NCBI GenBank assembly: GCA_963783695.1
Contig: CAWAOM010000001.1
Span: 992,001 to 1,056,000 of the forward strand
Direction: 5' to 3'
Length of the DNA stretch: 64,000 nt
Source: BM003 sp963783695
Lineage (GTDB): Bacteria; Pseudomonadota; Gammaproteobacteria; Steroidobacterales; BM003
Every line of letters begins with the position of its first letter. The stretch's first letter is position 1. The notes under the pieces are model-generated. The model did no database searches and was not told the DNA's origin. It saw only the letters and a program-made list of their open reading frames with translations. The translations under genes and the position numbers were made by a program. This document shows positions 51,709 through 60,985 of this stretch, one piece after another.

Positions 51709-53046
51709 TCAGACAGTAGCCAGTCTCGGCGCCGATTCTAGAGAGCCATCAGTGGCATCACAAGCAATGTAACACCAGCTCTCATCTGCAATTTTCTCTC
51801 TGTGGCACAAACGCTCGAACTGTGCTCGCGGCATCTTTAGCCGAAAAACCGTTGTGCCGTCGTCATTGTTACGCTCGGAAACCACACTGCCGAGCGCGAA
51901 AAGACGCGAACGAATACGGCCATCGCCGCCGTCGAGCGTCAGACTTACTTCGACCAGTTCAGCAGTGGTGGCCTCCGCTATCGCTGCAATGAGCTCTGCC
52001 ACGCCGTCGCCGGATACCGCCGACAACCATACCCGTCTGACCCGGCCGCTCGCGCTTCGTTCAATGCGCGATTTTCCCTCTATCACATCGATTTTGTTGT
52101 AAACCTCAATCTGAGGGACTCGCGCCGCTCCGATCCGTTTCAGCACTTCATTAACCTGACCGATGCGTTCATGCCGGTCAGGGTCGCTACTGTCGATCAC
52201 GTGCAGCAAGAGTGCCGCTTCTCGGGTCTCGTCGAGAGTGGACTGAAAAGCGGCCACAAGTTCATGCGGCAGGTCGCGAACAAATCCAACCGTATCAGCA
52301 AGGATGGCGTCTTCGCCACCAGGCAGTTCGAGTTTGCGCAGAGTCGGATCGAGCGTTGCAAACAGCTGGTCCGCAGCATAAACACCGGCTGCCGACAGCG
52401 TATTGAATAATGTCGATTTGCCCGCATTCGTGTAGCCGACCAGGGAAATGACGGGGAGTTCAGAGCGCTGCCGCTGGCGCCGGCTCTGGCTTCTTTGCTG
52501 GCTCACCTTCTGCAGCCGCTTGCGCAACATCTTGACCCGTTGCCCGAGCATGCGACGGTCACTCTCGAGTTGAGTCTCACCGGGCCCGCGCAGTCCGATA
52601 CCGCCTTTTTGTCTCTCCAGGTGGGTCCAACCGCGAACCAGCCGGGTCGAGAGATGTTCGAGCTGAGCCAGTTCCACCTGCAATTTTCCCTCGTGGGAGC
52701 GGGCGCGCTGGGCAAAAATATCCAATATCAGTCCAGCTCGATCGAGGACCCGGCATTTGCAAACGCGCTCGAGATTGCGTTCCTGGCTGGCACTCAGATC
52801 GTGGTTGACCAGAACGAGATCAGCGCCCGACAGGGCGACCAGTCCGGCAATCTCGTCCGCCTTACCCGAGCCGACAAGAAATTTGGGATTGGCGCTGTGA
52901 CGAGTCGCGGTGATCGATCCAAGCACCTCCGCGCCGGCAGACAGCGCCAGCTCCTCGAACTCCTGGCTGTGTGCGCTCGAAACAGGCCGGCCGATACCAA
53001 CATGGACGAGAATCGCGCGCTCGCCAGTACGGGGTCTGTCAATCAA
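51709..53046 (-). CDS. hflX: Ribosome-associated GTPase HflX
   Basis: A 445-residue OBG-HflX GTPase. The N-terminal domain ends in a coiled coil with a glycine-rich loop GGIGLRGPGETQLESDRR; the G domain has VGYTNAGKSTLFNTL (P-loop about residue 207), DTVGFVRDLPHELVAAF and NKID. HflX splits stalled 70S ribosomes after heat stress. The gene lies between hfq and hflK. Confidence 0.96.
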   Translation of the reverse strand: MIDRPRTGERAILVHVGIGRPVSSAHSQEFEELALSAGAEVLGSITATRHSANPKFLVGSGKADEIAGLVALSGADLVLVNHDLSASQERNLERVCKCRVLDRAGLILDIFAQRARSHEGKLQVELAQLEHLSTRLVRGWTHLERQKGGIGLRGPGETQLESDRRMLGQRVKMLRKRLQKVSQQRSQSRRQRQRSELPVISLVGYTNAGKSTLFNTLSAAGVYAADQLFATLDPTLRKLELPGGEDAILADTVGFVRDLPHELVAAFQSTLDETREAALLLHVIDSSDPDRHERIGQVNEVLKRIGAARVPQIEVYNKIDVIEGKSRIERSASGRVRRVWLSAVSGDGVAELIAAIAEATTAELVEVSLTLDGGDGRIRSRLFALGSVVSERNNDDGTTVFRLKMPRAQFERLCHREKIADESWCYIACDATDGSLESAPRLATV

Positions 53047-53078
53047 TCGGACACCACTTCCTCAGTCTCCGCGCAGGG

Positions 53079-53330
53079 CTACTCACCCTCGGGGGCTGGT
53101 TTCTCCTCGTCACCCGCCGGGAGTCGGACATTTCGTGCAGGGACCACAGTCGAAATCGCATGTTTATAGACCATCTGGCTGACACTATTGCGCAGCAGTA
53201 CAACAAATTGATCAAACGACTCGATCTGACCCTGAAGCTTGATGCCGTTTACGAGATAGATCGACACCGGCACCTTTTCCTTGCGCAGGGTATTCAGAAA
53301 AGGGTCTTGTAAGGTCTGCCCCTTGGCCAT
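53079..53330 (-). CDS. hfq: RNA chaperone Hfq
   Basis: An 83-residue Hfq. Sm1 contains LQDPFLNTLRKEKVPVSIYLVNGIKLQGQI and Sm2 contains the YKHAISTVVPAR motif that binds sRNA 3' U-tails on the proximal face. The C-terminal tail is short and acidic (GDEEKPAPEGE). It follows miaA and precedes hflX by 32 bp. Its presence means base-pairing sRNAs are likely used in this organism. Confidence 0.97.
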   Translation of the reverse strand: MAKGQTLQDPFLNTLRKEKVPVSIYLVNGIKLQGQIESFDQFVVLLRNSVSQMVYKHAISTVVPARNVRLPAGDEEKPAPEGE

Positions 53331-53435
53331 CCCAAACTCCTATTTTGATTTTTTTGTCGCCCCTGACGGAACCATAGCGACAGGTCCAGCACCCGGGAGA
53401 CGGACGATGTTATCACAGTGTGCGATGACCGAAGC

Positions 53436-54383
53436 CTACTCCACGAACTTGTTTGCGGTGCGGATCAGGACACTAATGCGGTCAAGATTGCCAGATTCAA
53501 GAGGGTCGAGAGAAATTGCATTGGTTTGCGCGCGCAACCAGGTGTACTGGCGCTTTGCAAGACGCCGGGTCGCAACGATTCCGCGCCGCACCCCCTCTTG
53601 CATCTCGTACTCTCCCTCCAGCACCGCCCACAACTGCCGATAGCCCACCGCCTTCATCGACGCCATGTCCGGCGTGAGGTCGCCGCGCTCACGCAGGCAC
53701 GCCACTTCGTCGGCAAATCCCGCCGCCATCATTGCAGCAAATCTCCGTTCGATGCGCTCATGCAACCGCGTTCTCTCGATATCAGCAAGCGCGATCTTTA
53801 TCAGGGGACCGGGTAGCGAGCCTGGTCGCTGCCGGCCGATCCAGTCGGACAAGGTCGTGCCGGAAGTGTAGAAGACCTCCAGCGCACGCTGAATTCTCTG
53901 CGGATCGTTCGGGTGAATCCGTTTGGCGCTGGCGGGGTCGATACGGGCGAGCTCCGAGTGCAACTCCTCCCAGCTTGTCTCAGTTGCCCGTTTCTCGATG
54001 TCCTTGCGAATTGCGGGCGTCGCTGAGGGCAGTTCCGCGAGTCCGTATTCGAGGGCATGAAAGTACATCATCGTGCCACCGGCCAAAAGCGGGACCTTCC
54101 CGGCCTCCTTTATTGCCATAATTTCAGTCAGTGCATCGCGTCGGAACTCACCGGCCGAGTACGGCTGCGCCGGATCGCGAATGTCGATTAGCCGATGGGG
54201 TGCTTTCTCAAGGACGTCAGGGGTCGGTTTCGCGGTGCCAATATCCATGCCGCGATACACCATCGCGGAATCGACGCTGATGATCTCGCAGTTCCGCGAG
54301 TCCGCCAATTGCACCGCGAGGTCAGTCTTGCCACTTGCAGTTGGCCCCATCAAGAAAACTGTCGGCAGCGACGAAACGCTCAT
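53436..54383 (-). CDS. miaA: tRNA dimethylallyltransferase MiaA
   Basis: A 315-residue enzyme that adds dimethylallyl to A37 of tRNAs reading UNN codons. P-loop FLMGPTASGKTDLA (about 10-23), ISVDSAMVYRGMDIGTAKP and the RAWRQYTWLR-type region (RLAKRQYTWLRAQ) are family motifs. The ATG at 54383 overlaps the mutL stop (ATGA). The gene order mutL-miaA-hfq is standard. Confidence 0.96.
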   Translation of the reverse strand: MSVSSLPTVFLMGPTASGKTDLAVQLADSRNCEIISVDSAMVYRGMDIGTAKPTPDVLEKAPHRLIDIRDPAQPYSAGEFRRDALTEIMAIKEAGKVPLLAGGTMMYFHALEYGLAELPSATPAIRKDIEKRATETSWEELHSELARIDPASAKRIHPNDPQRIQRALEVFYTSGTTLSDWIGRQRPGSLPGPLIKIALADIERTRLHERIERRFAAMMAAGFADEVACLRERGDLTPDMASMKAVGYRQLWAVLEGEYEMQEGVRRGIVATRRLAKRQYTWLRAQTNAISLDPLESGNLDRISVLIRTANKFVE

Positions 54384-56131
54384 TGGCCACGCATAAAAAG
54401 GCGATCGAGCTCCTGCAACGTAAGCCGGGTCCACGTGGGACGACCGTGATTGCACTGGTCGCCACGATCGGTTTTCTCCATCTCCCGCAGCAACGCATTC
54501 ATCTCGTCCAGGGTCAGCTGGCGATTGGCCCGAATGGAGCCATGGCAGGCCATTGTCGACAGAACCTCGTTGAGGTGCTGTTCCGGGCGCGCGCTGCTGC
54601 CCTGCTCGCATAAATCGGCAATAACATCGCGCACGAGCTGCTCGCAGTCGGCATCGCGCAGCAACGCCGGAACCTGGCGCAATGACAAGCGGTCGGGTCC
54701 GCTGCGGGTCAGCTCGAACCCGAGGCTGCCAAACCAGGCTGCGTGGTTCTCGGCGGCATCGGCCTCGCTGTCCGAAACCGCAATCGCAGTGGGCACCAAC
54801 AAAGGCTGAGCAGTCAAGCCTCCGCCTTCAAATTGCGACTTGAGGCGCTCATAAGTGACCCGCTCATGTGCCGCATGCATGTCTACGATAATTAACCCAT
54901 CGGCATTCTGGGCCAGAACAAAAACGCCAGCCAACTGTGCCAGCGCATAACCGAGCGGTGGAATTTCCCGGTCCGGTTCAGGCTCCGACAGCGTTGCCGA
55001 AAGAAAGGACTCATAGGCGGGAAGCTGCTCTTTGACCCGCAACCCGAGCTGCGGCTGCCGCACCTGCCCGGCAAAAGACGGTGCCACGCTCGGCGGCGGA
55101 GCCTCCGTGCCCGGCAAGGCCGTGCCAGACCCAGGTCGTGTTTCCGATAATGCCGCGTCAACGGCCCGATTCAAAAAACCATGGACCATTCTGCCGTCAC
55201 GAAATCGCACCTCGTGTTTGGTCGGGTGCGCATTGACATCGACGAGACCCGGATCCATCGTCAGAAACAGCAAATAGGCCGGATGACGACCGTGAAACAA
55301 AACATCACTGTAGCCCTGTCGAATCGCATGACTGACCAGTTTGTCGCGGATCATTCGACCGTTCAGGTAGAAATATTGCATGTCCGGCTGGCTGCGCGAA
55401 CTGGTGGGCAGCCCAAGCCACCCGCTAAGGGTCAACCCCGCCGCGCTGTGTTCGACCGCCATGCAGTTACCGGCAAACCCATCGCCGAGTACCCGCGCAA
55501 TCCGCCGCTGACGCGCCTCGTCGCTGTTCGCCGCGGACAAATGCAGCACTTCGCGCTGGTTATGGCGCAAACGAAACTCGACATCGAAATGGCCAAGGGC
55601 AATGCGTTTGAACACCCGCTCTGCGTGACCGAATTCGGTGCGCTCAGTGCGCAGAAACTTGCGTCGCGCCGGGGTGTTAAAGAAGAGATCGCGAACGGTT
55701 ACCGTCGTCCCCCGCGCATGCGCGACCGGCTCCGGGGCGGAAACCACGCCCTGCGAACAGCGTATGGCCCACCCCCGCTCGTCAGCTTCGGTCCGCGAGG
55801 CCAATTCAAGCTGGGAGACCGAAGCAATGCTCGGCAGTGCCTCGCCGCGAAATCCGAGACTCACCACATGCTCGAGATCATCGAGCGATGAAATCTTGCT
55901 GGTCGCATGGCGCGCCACTGCCAGCGCCAGCTCCGGTGCCGGGATGCCCGCGCCATCGTCTCTGACCCGGACAAGCTTGATGCCGCCCTGACCCAGTTCG
56001 ACCTCGATCCGACCGGCCCCGGCGTCGAGACTGTTCTCCATCAACTCTTTCAGCACCGATGCCGGTCGCTCGACTACCTCGCCAGCAGCGATCTGGTTGA
56101 CCAGTTGAGCCGGGAGTTCACGAATAGTCAT
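54380..56131 (-). CDS. mutL: DNA mismatch repair protein MutL (endonuclease type)
   Basis: A 583-residue MutL. N-terminal GHKL ATPase: IAAGEVVERPASVLKELMENSLDAG, VRDDGAGI, SLGFRGEAL and ARGTTVTVRDLFFNTPARRKFL. The C-terminal domain carries DMHAAHERVTYE near residue 417-428, matching the metal-binding D-[QM]-H-A-x2-E-x4-E of endonuclease MutL proteins. E. coli MutL, which works with MutH, lacks this motif. Nicking would therefore be MutL-borne and MutH is probably missing from the organism. Confidence 0.95.
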   Translation of the reverse strand: MTIRELPAQLVNQIAAGEVVERPASVLKELMENSLDAGAGRIEVELGQGGIKLVRVRDDGAGIPAPELALAVARHATSKISSLDDLEHVVSLGFRGEALPSIASVSQLELASRTEADERGWAIRCSQGVVSAPEPVAHARGTTVTVRDLFFNTPARRKFLRTERTEFGHAERVFKRIALGHFDVEFRLRHNQREVLHLSAANSDEARQRRIARVLGDGFAGNCMAVEHSAAGLTLSGWLGLPTSSRSQPDMQYFYLNGRMIRDKLVSHAIRQGYSDVLFHGRHPAYLLFLTMDPGLVDVNAHPTKHEVRFRDGRMVHGFLNRAVDAALSETRPGSGTALPGTEAPPPSVAPSFAGQVRQPQLGLRVKEQLPAYESFLSATLSEPEPDREIPPLGYALAQLAGVFVLAQNADGLIIVDMHAAHERVTYERLKSQFEGGGLTAQPLLVPTAIAVSDSEADAAENHAAWFGSLGFELTRSGPDRLSLRQVPALLRDADCEQLVRDVIADLCEQGSSARPEQHLNEVLSTMACHGSIRANRQLTLDEMNALLREMEKTDRGDQCNHGRPTWTRLTLQELDRLFMRGQ

Positions 56132-56213
56132 GGGGAGGCTGGATCATCGGCGATGCGGAATACGGCATGATGCCGCAGCCCCGAAGTCGTTTCCAGCGAA
56201 TGGCTGGTGCGGG

Positions 56214-57542
56214 TCAGCTGGCCGGGATCGTCAGAATCTGGCCGACGCGAATACGGTCGTTTCTCAGCCCGTTGGTCTGGCGCAACCGGGTCATGCTGAC
56301 ATTGTAGCGATCAGCGATACCCGACAATGTGTCGCCGCGCGAAATCACGTGTTTGACCGACCCTGCGCCGGACTGGCCGGACGATTGCGCGAGCAATGTC
56401 CCCGGTGGCGGGTTGTCGTTGAAGTAGGCTTTGATACCGAGCAGAATCGAGCTTGCGAAGCGAGTCTGTTCGCTCTTGTCGCGCAGACGCTTCTCTTCCT
56501 GCGAGTTTGAAATAAACGCCGTCTCAACCAGGATCGACGGAATATCCGGCGATCTGAGTACGACAAAGTTGGCGGATTGCAGCTTGCTCTGGTGAACCCG
56601 GCCGACTTTGCCGAGTTCTGCGAGAACTTTCTCGCCAACACTGGTGCTCGCGCTTATCGCAGCGTTTTGCGAGAGATCCAGCAAAACACTGGCCAACACG
56701 TCATCCTTATCGGACAGCGAGACGCCACCTACCAGGTCCGCGGCATTTTCGCGCTGCGCCAGGCGTTTCGCCGCCTCACTACTGGCGCCGCGTTTTGACA
56801 GCACGTAGACCGAAGATCCGCGCACTCGCCGATTTTCGGCAGCGTCCGCATGAATCGACACGAACAGGTCTGCCTGCAACTGCCGCGCGCGCTCCATCCG
56901 ATCGTAGAGATTGACGAAATAGTCGCCGTCACGAACGAGCACCGCCCGCATCCCGGGCTGAGCATCGATTTGTTGTTTCAGTTTGCGCGCGATCGCCAGC
57001 GTGACGTCTTTTTCCCGTGTGCCATGACGGCCGCTTGCGCCGGGGTCCTTGCCGCCGTGTCCCGCGTCGACCGCGATGACGAGGTCACGCCCCGTTTGCG
57101 GCAACGTCCGCACCTTCTTCACCGCAGCCGCCTGCGGGCTGCGCGGCCCGGATTCCGCGTGCACCAGGTCGATCACGAGGCGGTGACCGCTCGAGGCCCC
57201 CGGCCGCGCGACAAAACTCTTTGCCTTGACCGACCCGGTCAGATCCAGCACGACCCGCAAATCGCCGTTATCCTTGGTGCCGGTACGGATGCGGCTCACG
57301 CTGCCTGTTGGCGCTGGGATCGCCACCCGGCCGCGGTCAATGCGGGTAGCCACAACATCGATGACCACGCGATCCGGCCCCGACAAAGAGAAAATTTTGT
57401 GGCTGACGGGCCCGCTCAGGTCGAGCACGACCCGGGTCTTGTCCGGCGCATCCGACAAGCGGACGCTATGAACCTCTACAGGAGCTGCGGCAGCGCAGCC
57501 TACCCAGATGAGACCCAGCAGAATCGTTGCGTAACGTGACAT
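56214..57542 (-). CDS. amiC: N-acetylmuramoyl-L-alanine amidase with AMIN and LysM domains
   Basis: A 442-residue periplasmic amidase. The ATG at 57542 gives a signal peptide (residues 1-19). Order: AMIN domain (about 21-130, VHSVRLSDAPDKTRVVLDLSG), Amidase_3 zinc domain (about 155-370, VIAVDAGHGGKDPGASG with H and E ligands, FVSIHADAAENRR, SPDIPSILVETAFISN), and a C-terminal LysM (SRGDTLSGIADRYNVSM). It cleaves septal peptidoglycan during division. AmiB/AmiC cannot be told apart by eye; the mutL-tsaE context is that of E. coli amiB. Confidence 0.92.
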   Translation of the reverse strand: MSRYATILLGLIWVGCAAAAPVEVHSVRLSDAPDKTRVVLDLSGPVSHKIFSLSGPDRVVIDVVATRIDRGRVAIPAPTGSVSRIRTGTKDNGDLRVVLDLTGSVKAKSFVARPGASSGHRLVIDLVHAESGPRSPQAAAVKKVRTLPQTGRDLVIAVDAGHGGKDPGASGRHGTREKDVTLAIARKLKQQIDAQPGMRAVLVRDGDYFVNLYDRMERARQLQADLFVSIHADAAENRRVRGSSVYVLSKRGASSEAAKRLAQRENAADLVGGVSLSDKDDVLASVLLDLSQNAAISASTSVGEKVLAELGKVGRVHQSKLQSANFVVLRSPDIPSILVETAFISNSQEEKRLRDKSEQTRFASSILLGIKAYFNDNPPPGTLLAQSSGQSGAGSVKHVISRGDTLSGIADRYNVSMTRLRQTNGLRNDRIRVGQILTIPAS

Positions 57543-57669
57543 ATTAGTCGTTGTTGTTCTCGTATCCCCGGATGCCCGGAGCTGGCCGGGCACGATGCCA
57601 TAATGTACCCACTATTCTGGTCATTTGGCAATAGTTTCTGCTTCTAAATTATATGGATACGTCTACAAC

Positions 57670-58194
57670 CTAGATACCGGGTGAAAAATCCTGATCAATT
57701 GAGCCAGCCGCGCCGGTCAACAGCGCAATGACGGCCTCGCCCCACGGCGCCTGAGCGGAAAGCGTCACGTTTCGGCCCGATCCCTGGTAATCGAGGGCTA
57801 TTGCGAGGTCCGCCCTGCCCAGCGCCCCGGCGGCACGCTCCGGCCACTCGACGAGACAGACCCAGCCGCTTTCGCTGAAATCCCGATAGCCGAGAAATTC
57901 GAGCTCACTGGCGTCGCCGAGCCTGTACAGATCGAGATGGGCCACGCTAAATGTCGCGAAATCGTAAATCTCGACAAGGGTGTAAGTGGGACTCCGGACG
58001 GCACCCCGGTGACCAAGAGTGCGCAGAAAACTTCTGACCAGCGTGGTTTTTCCCGCCCCGAGCGGACCAGTCAGCGTAATCAGAACTGGCCGCGCATGCG
58101 CCACTCCCGTCATGGCCGCGGCGAGCTCCGACCCGAGCACCTCGGTGTCGGCCTCGGCGCCAAGCGCTCTGGTCAACCGCGCCGATTCAGCCAT
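57670..58194 (-). CDS. tsaE: tRNA threonylcarbamoyladenosine biosynthesis protein TsaE
   Basis: A 174-residue P-loop ATPase (TLTGPLGAGKTTLVRSFLRTLG, about residues 40-61; SPTYTLVEIY; VCLVEWPERA) acting with TsaB and TsaD in t6A37 synthesis. It overlaps the 3' end of the upstream nnrD/E gene by 22 bp. The gene order nnrDE-tsaE-ami-mutL is the conserved gammaproteobacterial one. Confidence 0.95.
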   Translation of the reverse strand: MAESARLTRALGAEADTEVLGSELAAAMTGVAHARPVLITLTGPLGAGKTTLVRSFLRTLGHRGAVRSPTYTLVEIYDFATFSVAHLDLYRLGDASELEFLGYRDFSESGWVCLVEWPERAAGALGRADLAIALDYQGSGRNVTLSAQAPWGEAVIALLTGAAGSIDQDFSPGI

Positions 58195-59669
58195 TCGCGC
58201 AGCGGCTCCATCAGATCACCCGCCATCATCCCGCGCTCGCCGCCTCTTGCTGCCGCCAGGTCTCCCGCAGCAGCATGAGCAAGCACGCCGAGCGCCGCGG
58301 CGCGAGACAGGTCGTCAATCGTGGCCGCCAGGGCGGCGATCACTCCCGTCAGAACGTCGCCCATACCCGCTGTTGCCATACCGGGATTACCGCGATCGCA
58401 AATCCTGACGCCACCGGATTCGTCCGTGACGATACTGCCCGCGCCTTTCAATACCGCGACGCCACCATACCTGTTGACGAGTTCGCGAGCGCTCGTGATC
58501 CGATCCTGCTGAACCGCGGCCGGCCCTATGCCGAGCAATCTGCCCGCCTCGCCGGGGTGCGGGGTCAGGATCCAGTGCCCAGAGCGACGCGGACCAGCCG
58601 CCAGGAGATTGAGCCCGTCCGCGTCAATGACCAGGCGCGACCCACTCTCGATGACCGCAGCGAAGACCGACCGGGCCCACTCGGACTGCCCCAGACCCGG
58701 ACCTACAGCGACAATGTCGGCCTGTGCCAGTAGCGGTCCCAGCTCCGCCGCGCCGGTAACTCCCCGGCAGATCAGCTCAGGGCGTCCGGCCACGATCGCC
58801 GCACAATGGTCCGGGTGGGTCGCGATCGTGACCAGCCCGGCACCGCCACGCAATGCCGCCTCGCCGCCCAGGCGCACCGCACCGGCCATCCCGGGCCCGC
58901 CACCGACGATCAGGACGCGACCATGATCGCCTTTGTGAGCGCTGCGCCCGCGCGGCGCCAACAGATCGGCAAACTGATCACGCTGGAGGCGTTCGGCCTG
59001 GGCCGGCACCTGAGCAAGAATCCGTTGCGGGATACCGAGACCGGCGAAATGCAGCCGGCCGACATGGTCGGGTCCGGCACCGACATAGAACCCGACCTTG
59101 AGGCCGACGAAAGTGACCGTGTGGTGCGCGCGAACTGCAATACCCATCACGGCGCCACTGTCGGCATGCAGCCCCGAGGGTATGTCCAGCGCAATGACCG
59201 GCACCCCGCTTCCATTGATCGCGGACACCGCTGCGCGAAACTGGCCACCCAGTTCGCGATCCAACCCGGTTCCGAGAATTGCGTCCGCCACGACATCGGC
59301 ATCCTCAAGCAGCGCCGCGTCCCAGCCTAGCGCCACGCCATCGGCCTGCTCGAAATCGGCATACGCGCGGGCCGCATCACCGGTAAGCCTGGCCGGATCG
59401 ACGAGCGCAATGACGGACACGGCGACACCCTGGCGACTCGCGATCCGCGCAAGCACATAGCCATCCCCGGCGTTGTTGCCCGCGCCGCAGACGACAACGA
59501 GCTTGCGGGCATCCGCCCACGCCGCGGACATCACGGCAAAAGCCGCTTCACCAGCACGCTCCATCAATGCGTACCCGGGAATCCGCTCCTCTTCGATCGC
59601 CGCGCGGTCAAGCTCGCGGACTTCAGCGGCACTATGAAGTTTTGTAGGCAGGTTCGTCATTACCGCCAT
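58173..59669 (-). CDS. nnr: Bifunctional NAD(P)H-hydrate epimerase / ADP-dependent dehydratase
   Basis: A 498-residue fusion that repairs hydrated NAD(P)H. The N-terminal YjeF epimerase domain (about 10-215) has VVCGAGNNAGDGYVLARIA; the C-terminal ribokinase-like dehydratase (about 225-490) has HKGDHGRVLIVGGGPGMAGA, LTPHPGEAGRLLG and NPGMATAGMGDVLTGVIA. Either ATG at 59669 (GGAAAG upstream) or the one three codons later could be used. The first gene of the tsaE-amiC-mutL-miaA-hfq gene string. Confidence 0.95.
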   Translation of the reverse strand: MAVMTNLPTKLHSAAEVRELDRAAIEEERIPGYALMERAGEAAFAVMSAAWADARKLVVVCGAGNNAGDGYVLARIASRQGVAVSVIALVDPARLTGDAARAYADFEQADGVALGWDAALLEDADVVADAILGTGLDRELGGQFRAAVSAINGSGVPVIALDIPSGLHADSGAVMGIAVRAHHTVTFVGLKVGFYVGAGPDHVGRLHFAGLGIPQRILAQVPAQAERLQRDQFADLLAPRGRSAHKGDHGRVLIVGGGPGMAGAVRLGGEAALRGGAGLVTIATHPDHCAAIVAGRPELICRGVTGAAELGPLLAQADIVAVGPGLGQSEWARSVFAAVIESGSRLVIDADGLNLLAAGPRRSGHWILTPHPGEAGRLLGIGPAAVQQDRITSARELVNRYGGVAVLKGAGSIVTDESGGVRICDRGNPGMATAGMGDVLTGVIAALAATIDDLSRAAALGVLAHAAAGDLAAARGGERGMMAGDLMEPLREWLNRRG

Positions 59670-59715
59670 TATACTTTCCAGCTGTCACCCAAGTGGACTC
59701 AAACAGCGAGGACCA

Positions 59716-60792
59716 ATGCCGGACGCAAAGCGAGAGCTTCCCAAGCTGATTCGAACCTGGGGCGAGGAACTGGGCTTTCAGGCAGTCGGCATCGCCAGCG
59801 TCGACCTGCGCGAAGACGAAAAATACCTCGAGCGCTGGCTCGAACTCGGCCGCCACGGCGAAATGAGCTACATGGAGCGTCATGGCAAACGCCGCTCGCA
59901 GCCGGCACAACTTGTGCCGGAGACGATTTCCGTGATCTGCGCCAGGATGGACTACCAGCCTGAAGCCCGGGACGCCTGGAGCGTACTGGCCGACCGCGAC
60001 AAGGCGTATCTGTCACGGTACGCGCTCGGGCGCGACTATCACAAGGTATTGCGCGGGCGGCTGCGGCGCCTGGCGCGCCGACTCGGCGAAAACTATGGTG
60101 AATTTGGCCACCGCGTATTTGTCGACAGCGCGCCGGTTCTCGAAAAAGCGCTCGCGCGCAATGCCGGGCTCGGCTGGATCGGCAAACACACCAACCTGTT
60201 GAGCCGTGAGGCCGGGTCGTGGTTTTTCCTCGGCGAAATCTACACCGACATTCCTCTTCATGCCGACACGCCACCGGGCGAGCATTGCGGAAGTTGCCGG
60301 GCCTGCATCGATATCTGCCCCACTCGCGCTATCGTGGCGCCCTACGAACTGGACGCACGGCGCTGCGTCTCGTACCTGACCATAGAACTAAAGGGCAGCA
60401 TTCCCGAGGAGTTTCGCACAGCGATCGGTAACCGGATCTATGGTTGCGATGATTGCCAGCTGGTCTGTCCGTGGAACAAATTCGCCAGGGTGGCCGCCGA
60501 ACCGGACTTTGCCGTGCGCCACGGTCTCGATGATGCAGGGCTGATTGAGTTATTTGGCTGGGACGAAAGCGAGTTCCTGGCAAAAACCGAGGGCAGCGCT
60601 ATCCGCCGTATCGGATATGTGCGGTGGCTGCGAAATCTTGCGGTGGCGCTTGGCAACTCGAGTGGATCATCGTCCGCTGTCACCGCGTTGCGCGAGCGCA
60701 TGGATTTCCCGTCCGCTCTGGTGCGGGAGCACGTCGAATGGGCATTGCGGCAGCACGGCGGGCAAGAATCCAACCTGAAAACTGAGAACTGA
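59716..60792 (+). CDS. queG: Epoxyqueuosine reductase QueG
   Basis: A 358-residue cobalamin- and iron-sulphur-dependent enzyme, the last step of queuosine synthesis in tRNA. Two 4Fe-4S motifs are present: CGSCRACIDICPTRAI and CDDCQLVCPWN (about residues 193-208 and 246-256). AGLGWIGKHTNLLSREAGSW is also typical. GAGG lies just before the ATG. It is divergent from nnrD/E. Confidence 0.95.
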   Translation: MPDAKRELPKLIRTWGEELGFQAVGIASVDLREDEKYLERWLELGRHGEMSYMERHGKRRSQPAQLVPETISVICARMDYQPEARDAWSVLADRDKAYLSRYALGRDYHKVLRGRLRRLARRLGENYGEFGHRVFVDSAPVLEKALARNAGLGWIGKHTNLLSREAGSWFFLGEIYTDIPLHADTPPGEHCGSCRACIDICPTRAIVAPYELDARRCVSYLTIELKGSIPEEFRTAIGNRIYGCDDCQLVCPWNKFARVAAEPDFAVRHGLDDAGLIELFGWDESEFLAKTEGSAIRRIGYVRWLRNLAVALGNSSGSSSAVTALRERMDFPSALVREHVEWALRQHGGQESNLKTEN

Positions 60793-60985
60793 TCCAAGTT
60801 ATTTCAATTGCGTGACGCGTATGTTTAGCGTCACGGATTATGTCTGCTTGGGGCTTGTAAGGCCGACTTGCAGGGAGGGGTTTTCGGCTTATGTCAAGAA
60901 ACCGGCAAACAGCAATTTACCGCCGCTACTGCGCGCGCGGACTCGCAACCATGGCGAGCCCGGCGGGCGTAAATGAGGCCCGTGG
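60793..60985. other. Gap with an inverted repeat upstream of the GGDEF gene
   Basis: No gene seen. An eight-base perfect inverted repeat, CGTGACGC and GCGTCACG (60811-60818 and 60828-60835) with a nine-base spacer, lies 18 bp after queG. It lacks a T-run and could be a hairpin at the queG 3' end or an operator. The middle contains AT-rich bases around 60,895-60,920. Confidence 0.45.
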
